Part shown: one piece after another, positions 5,902 through 6,584 of the stretch
Position numbering within the stretch: the stretch's first letter is position 1
Layout of the letters: every line of letters starts with the position of its first letter
Assembly (NCBI GenBank): GCA_020024265.1
Contig: JAHHTW010000040.1
Location: forward strand, 1-6,584
Direction: 5' to 3'
Source: Anaerotignum sp.
Lineage (GTDB): Bacteria > Bacillota > Clostridia > Lachnospirales > Anaerotignaceae
Length of the DNA: 6,584 nt
The notes under the pieces: generated by a model
What the model saw: only the letters and a program-made list of their open reading frames with translations
Database searches by the model: none
Told to the model about the DNA's origin: nothing
Translations under genes and position numbers: made by a program

Positions 5902-6102
5902 ATGCAGGTAACAAAAGATATGACAATCGGCGAACTGATGATGATGGATAGAAGTATTGGCGCTGTATTGATGCAGAACGGTATGCACTGTGTAGGCTGC
6001 CCTTCCGCTGCCGGTGAAACACTGGAGGAAGCAAGCATGGTACACGGCATGGACATCAACAAACTGCTGTCCGACATCAACAACTATCTGGCAAGCAAAT
6101 AA
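5902..6102 (+). CDS. DUF1858 domain-containing small protein
   Basis: 66 residues from ATG at 5902, with AAGGAGG at 5888-5894. An in-frame ATG at 5800 lies before the -10 box and is rejected. The whole protein is one DUF1858 domain: an N-terminal TKDMTIGELMM segment, then the hallmark HCVGCPSAAGETLEEA with C30 and C33, and a C-terminal helix (MDINKLLSDINNYL). The family is common in anaerobes, alone or fused to redox and ScdA/iron-sulfur-repair proteins. The paired cysteines suggest a redox or metal role, but the function is not established. It has a strong -10 box, sits alone, and ends 14 bases before a strong terminator. It is divergent from the cyclase gene. Confidence 0.93.
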   Translation: MQVTKDMTIGELMMMDRSIGAVLMQNGMHCVGCPSAAGETLEEASMVHGMDINKLLSDINNYLASK

Positions 6103-6116
6103 TGACTGCCAAAACA

Positions 6117-6144
6117 CACCCACGAAAGTGGGTGCTTTTTTTTT
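6117..6144 (+). terminator. Intrinsic terminator of the DUF1858 gene
   Basis: CACCCAC (6117-6123) pairs perfectly with GTGGGTG (6128-6134) around a GAAA tetraloop. C and then nine T follow (6136-6144). The three-hairpin element begins one base after the T-run. Confidence 0.93.
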
Positions 6145-6145
6145 C

Positions 6146-6236
6146 AGACCTTGGGGCTTTGCCCCAACACCCCACAAGCTTTTGAAAAAGCTTGAGCAAA
6201 ACTTTTATACACAGTGTTTTTCCAAAACACTGTGTA
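6146..6236 (-). repeat. Three-hairpin intergenic element, copy R (inverted relative to copy L)
   Basis: On the minus strand the order is hairpin 1 (13-bp perfect stem, 6236-6224 with 6220-6208, loop GGA), hairpin 2 (CAAGCTTTT/AAAAGCTTG, 6194-6175), hairpin 3 (TTGGGGC/GCCCCAA, 6167-6151, loop AAA) and the tail GGTCT. It aligns gap-free with 298-387. Stem changes relative to that copy are A-T to C-G, G-C to A-T (hairpin 1) and T-A to G-C (hairpin 2), each compensated on the other arm; the other three differences are in loops or linkers. Confidence 0.87.
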
Positions 6237-6410
6237 GGAAAAAGTCAGAAGTATATGGCATGGGTTTTGGGCATGTGTACAAGGAGAACAAGCAATCAAC
6301 CAATCATTCGTTCCTATAAAACGAGCAAGAGCGTATGCACCTACTGACTGTGTATCCTATACTTTTTTTCCACGTTTTTCAAGAAATCCTCCGCCATTGA
6401 GTGGAGGGAA
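6237..6410. other. Non-coding stretch between element R and the 57-bp array
   Basis: I see no credible gene. A plus-strand frame of about 31 codons starts at 6255 without a proper ribosome binding site. A hairpin pairs CCTCCGC (6388-6394) with GTGGAGG (6401-6407) and has no U-run. On the minus strand TTGAAA, 17 bp, TAGGAT (about 6382-6354) is a weak promoter-like match with no gene behind it. Confidence 0.5.
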
Positions 6411-6584
6411 TAACAGATCAAGCGGTGAACTCCCTTACAGGGTTTGGGACTGCGTCCCAAGGTCTTGTAACAGGTCAAGGGGCAAACTCCCTTACAGAGT
6501 TTGGGACGGCGTCCCAAGGTCTTATAACGGGTCAAGGGAGGATCTCCCTTGCAGGGTTTGGGACGGCGTCCCAAGGTCTTGTAA
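6411..6584. repeat. 57-bp tandem repeat, three units, continuing past the window edge
   Basis: Units begin with TAAC at 6411, 6468 and 6525, exactly 57 bp apart; a fourth starts at 6582. Each unit holds two hairpins. One is variable, AAGGGAG/CTCCCTT in unit 3 and decayed in units 1 and 2. The other is constant, TTGGGAC with GTCCCAA (loop TGC or GGC), followed by GGTCTTG or GGTCTTA. The constant hairpin plus tail matches hairpin 3 of the 90-bp element, with one G-C pair replaced by A-T. Since 57 is a multiple of three, the minus strand is open as a 19-residue repeat (KTLGRRPKLCKGVCPLTCY), which I regard as a by-product. Confidence 0.88.

Noticed and set aside
298..6236. Composite transposon bounded by the inverted elements
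   Set aside because: The interior holds housekeeping genes in a conserved order, no transposase is present, and no target-site duplication was seen at the outer ends.
6411..6584. CRISPR array at the right edge
   Set aside because: The whole 57-bp unit is repeated; the parts between conserved hairpins are also similar between units, so they are not spacers.

Overview
The window looks like chromosomal DNA from a low-to-mid GC Gram-positive bacterium of the class Clostridia, possibly a gut Lachnospirales-type organism. The support is a tRNA-dependent T-box leader in front of metG, AGGAGG ribosome binding sites, TTGACA/TAAAAT promoters, the Firmicutes gene order metG-tatD-3D/G5 protein, and a DUF1858 protein typical of anaerobes. 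Genus cannot be fixed from the sequence alone.

Layout from left to right: (1) 1-292, a pyrimidine-rich 39-bp minisatellite with about seven units, cut by the window edge. (2) 298-387, a 90-bp intergenic element made of three hairpins. (3) 404-590, a minus-strand tRNA-Lys(CUU) unit with its own strong promoter and terminator. (4) 591-847, non-coding, with two inverted repeats. (5) 848-1651, a secreted G5/3D-domain cell-wall protein of the YabE type (minus). (6) 1652-1972, an unusual non-coding stretch with a terminator and three further hairpins. (7) 1973-4710, tatD and metG (minus), overlapping at TGATG. (8) 4745-5116, promoter, methionine T-box leader and attenuator of metG. (9) 5158-5772, a KynB-like cyclase-family protein (minus). 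(10) 5902-6144, a divergent 66-residue DUF1858 protein with terminator (plus). (11) 6146-6236, a second copy of the three-hairpin element, inverted relative to the first. (12) 6411-6584, a 57-bp tandem repeat that runs off the right edge.

The core genes are housekeeping. MetG charges tRNA-Met under T-box control by uncharged tRNA-Met. TatD is translationally coupled to it. The 3D protein, which follows in the conserved Firmicutes order, probably acts on peptidoglycan. The usual next genes of that cluster (rnmV, ksgA) are absent here and replaced by the tRNA-Lys unit and repeats. The cyclase and the DUF1858 protein are divergently transcribed and share a 129-bp control region.

The most noteworthy content is the repeats. 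The two 90-bp elements align without gaps at 81 of 90 positions. All six differences that fall in stems are three compensated base-pair changes, and both copies sit directly behind an intrinsic terminator in the same relative orientation. The 57-bp tandem repeat carries a variant of the same last hairpin and tail, again with a compensated pair. This suggests a family of structure-conserved intergenic elements, which I cannot name.
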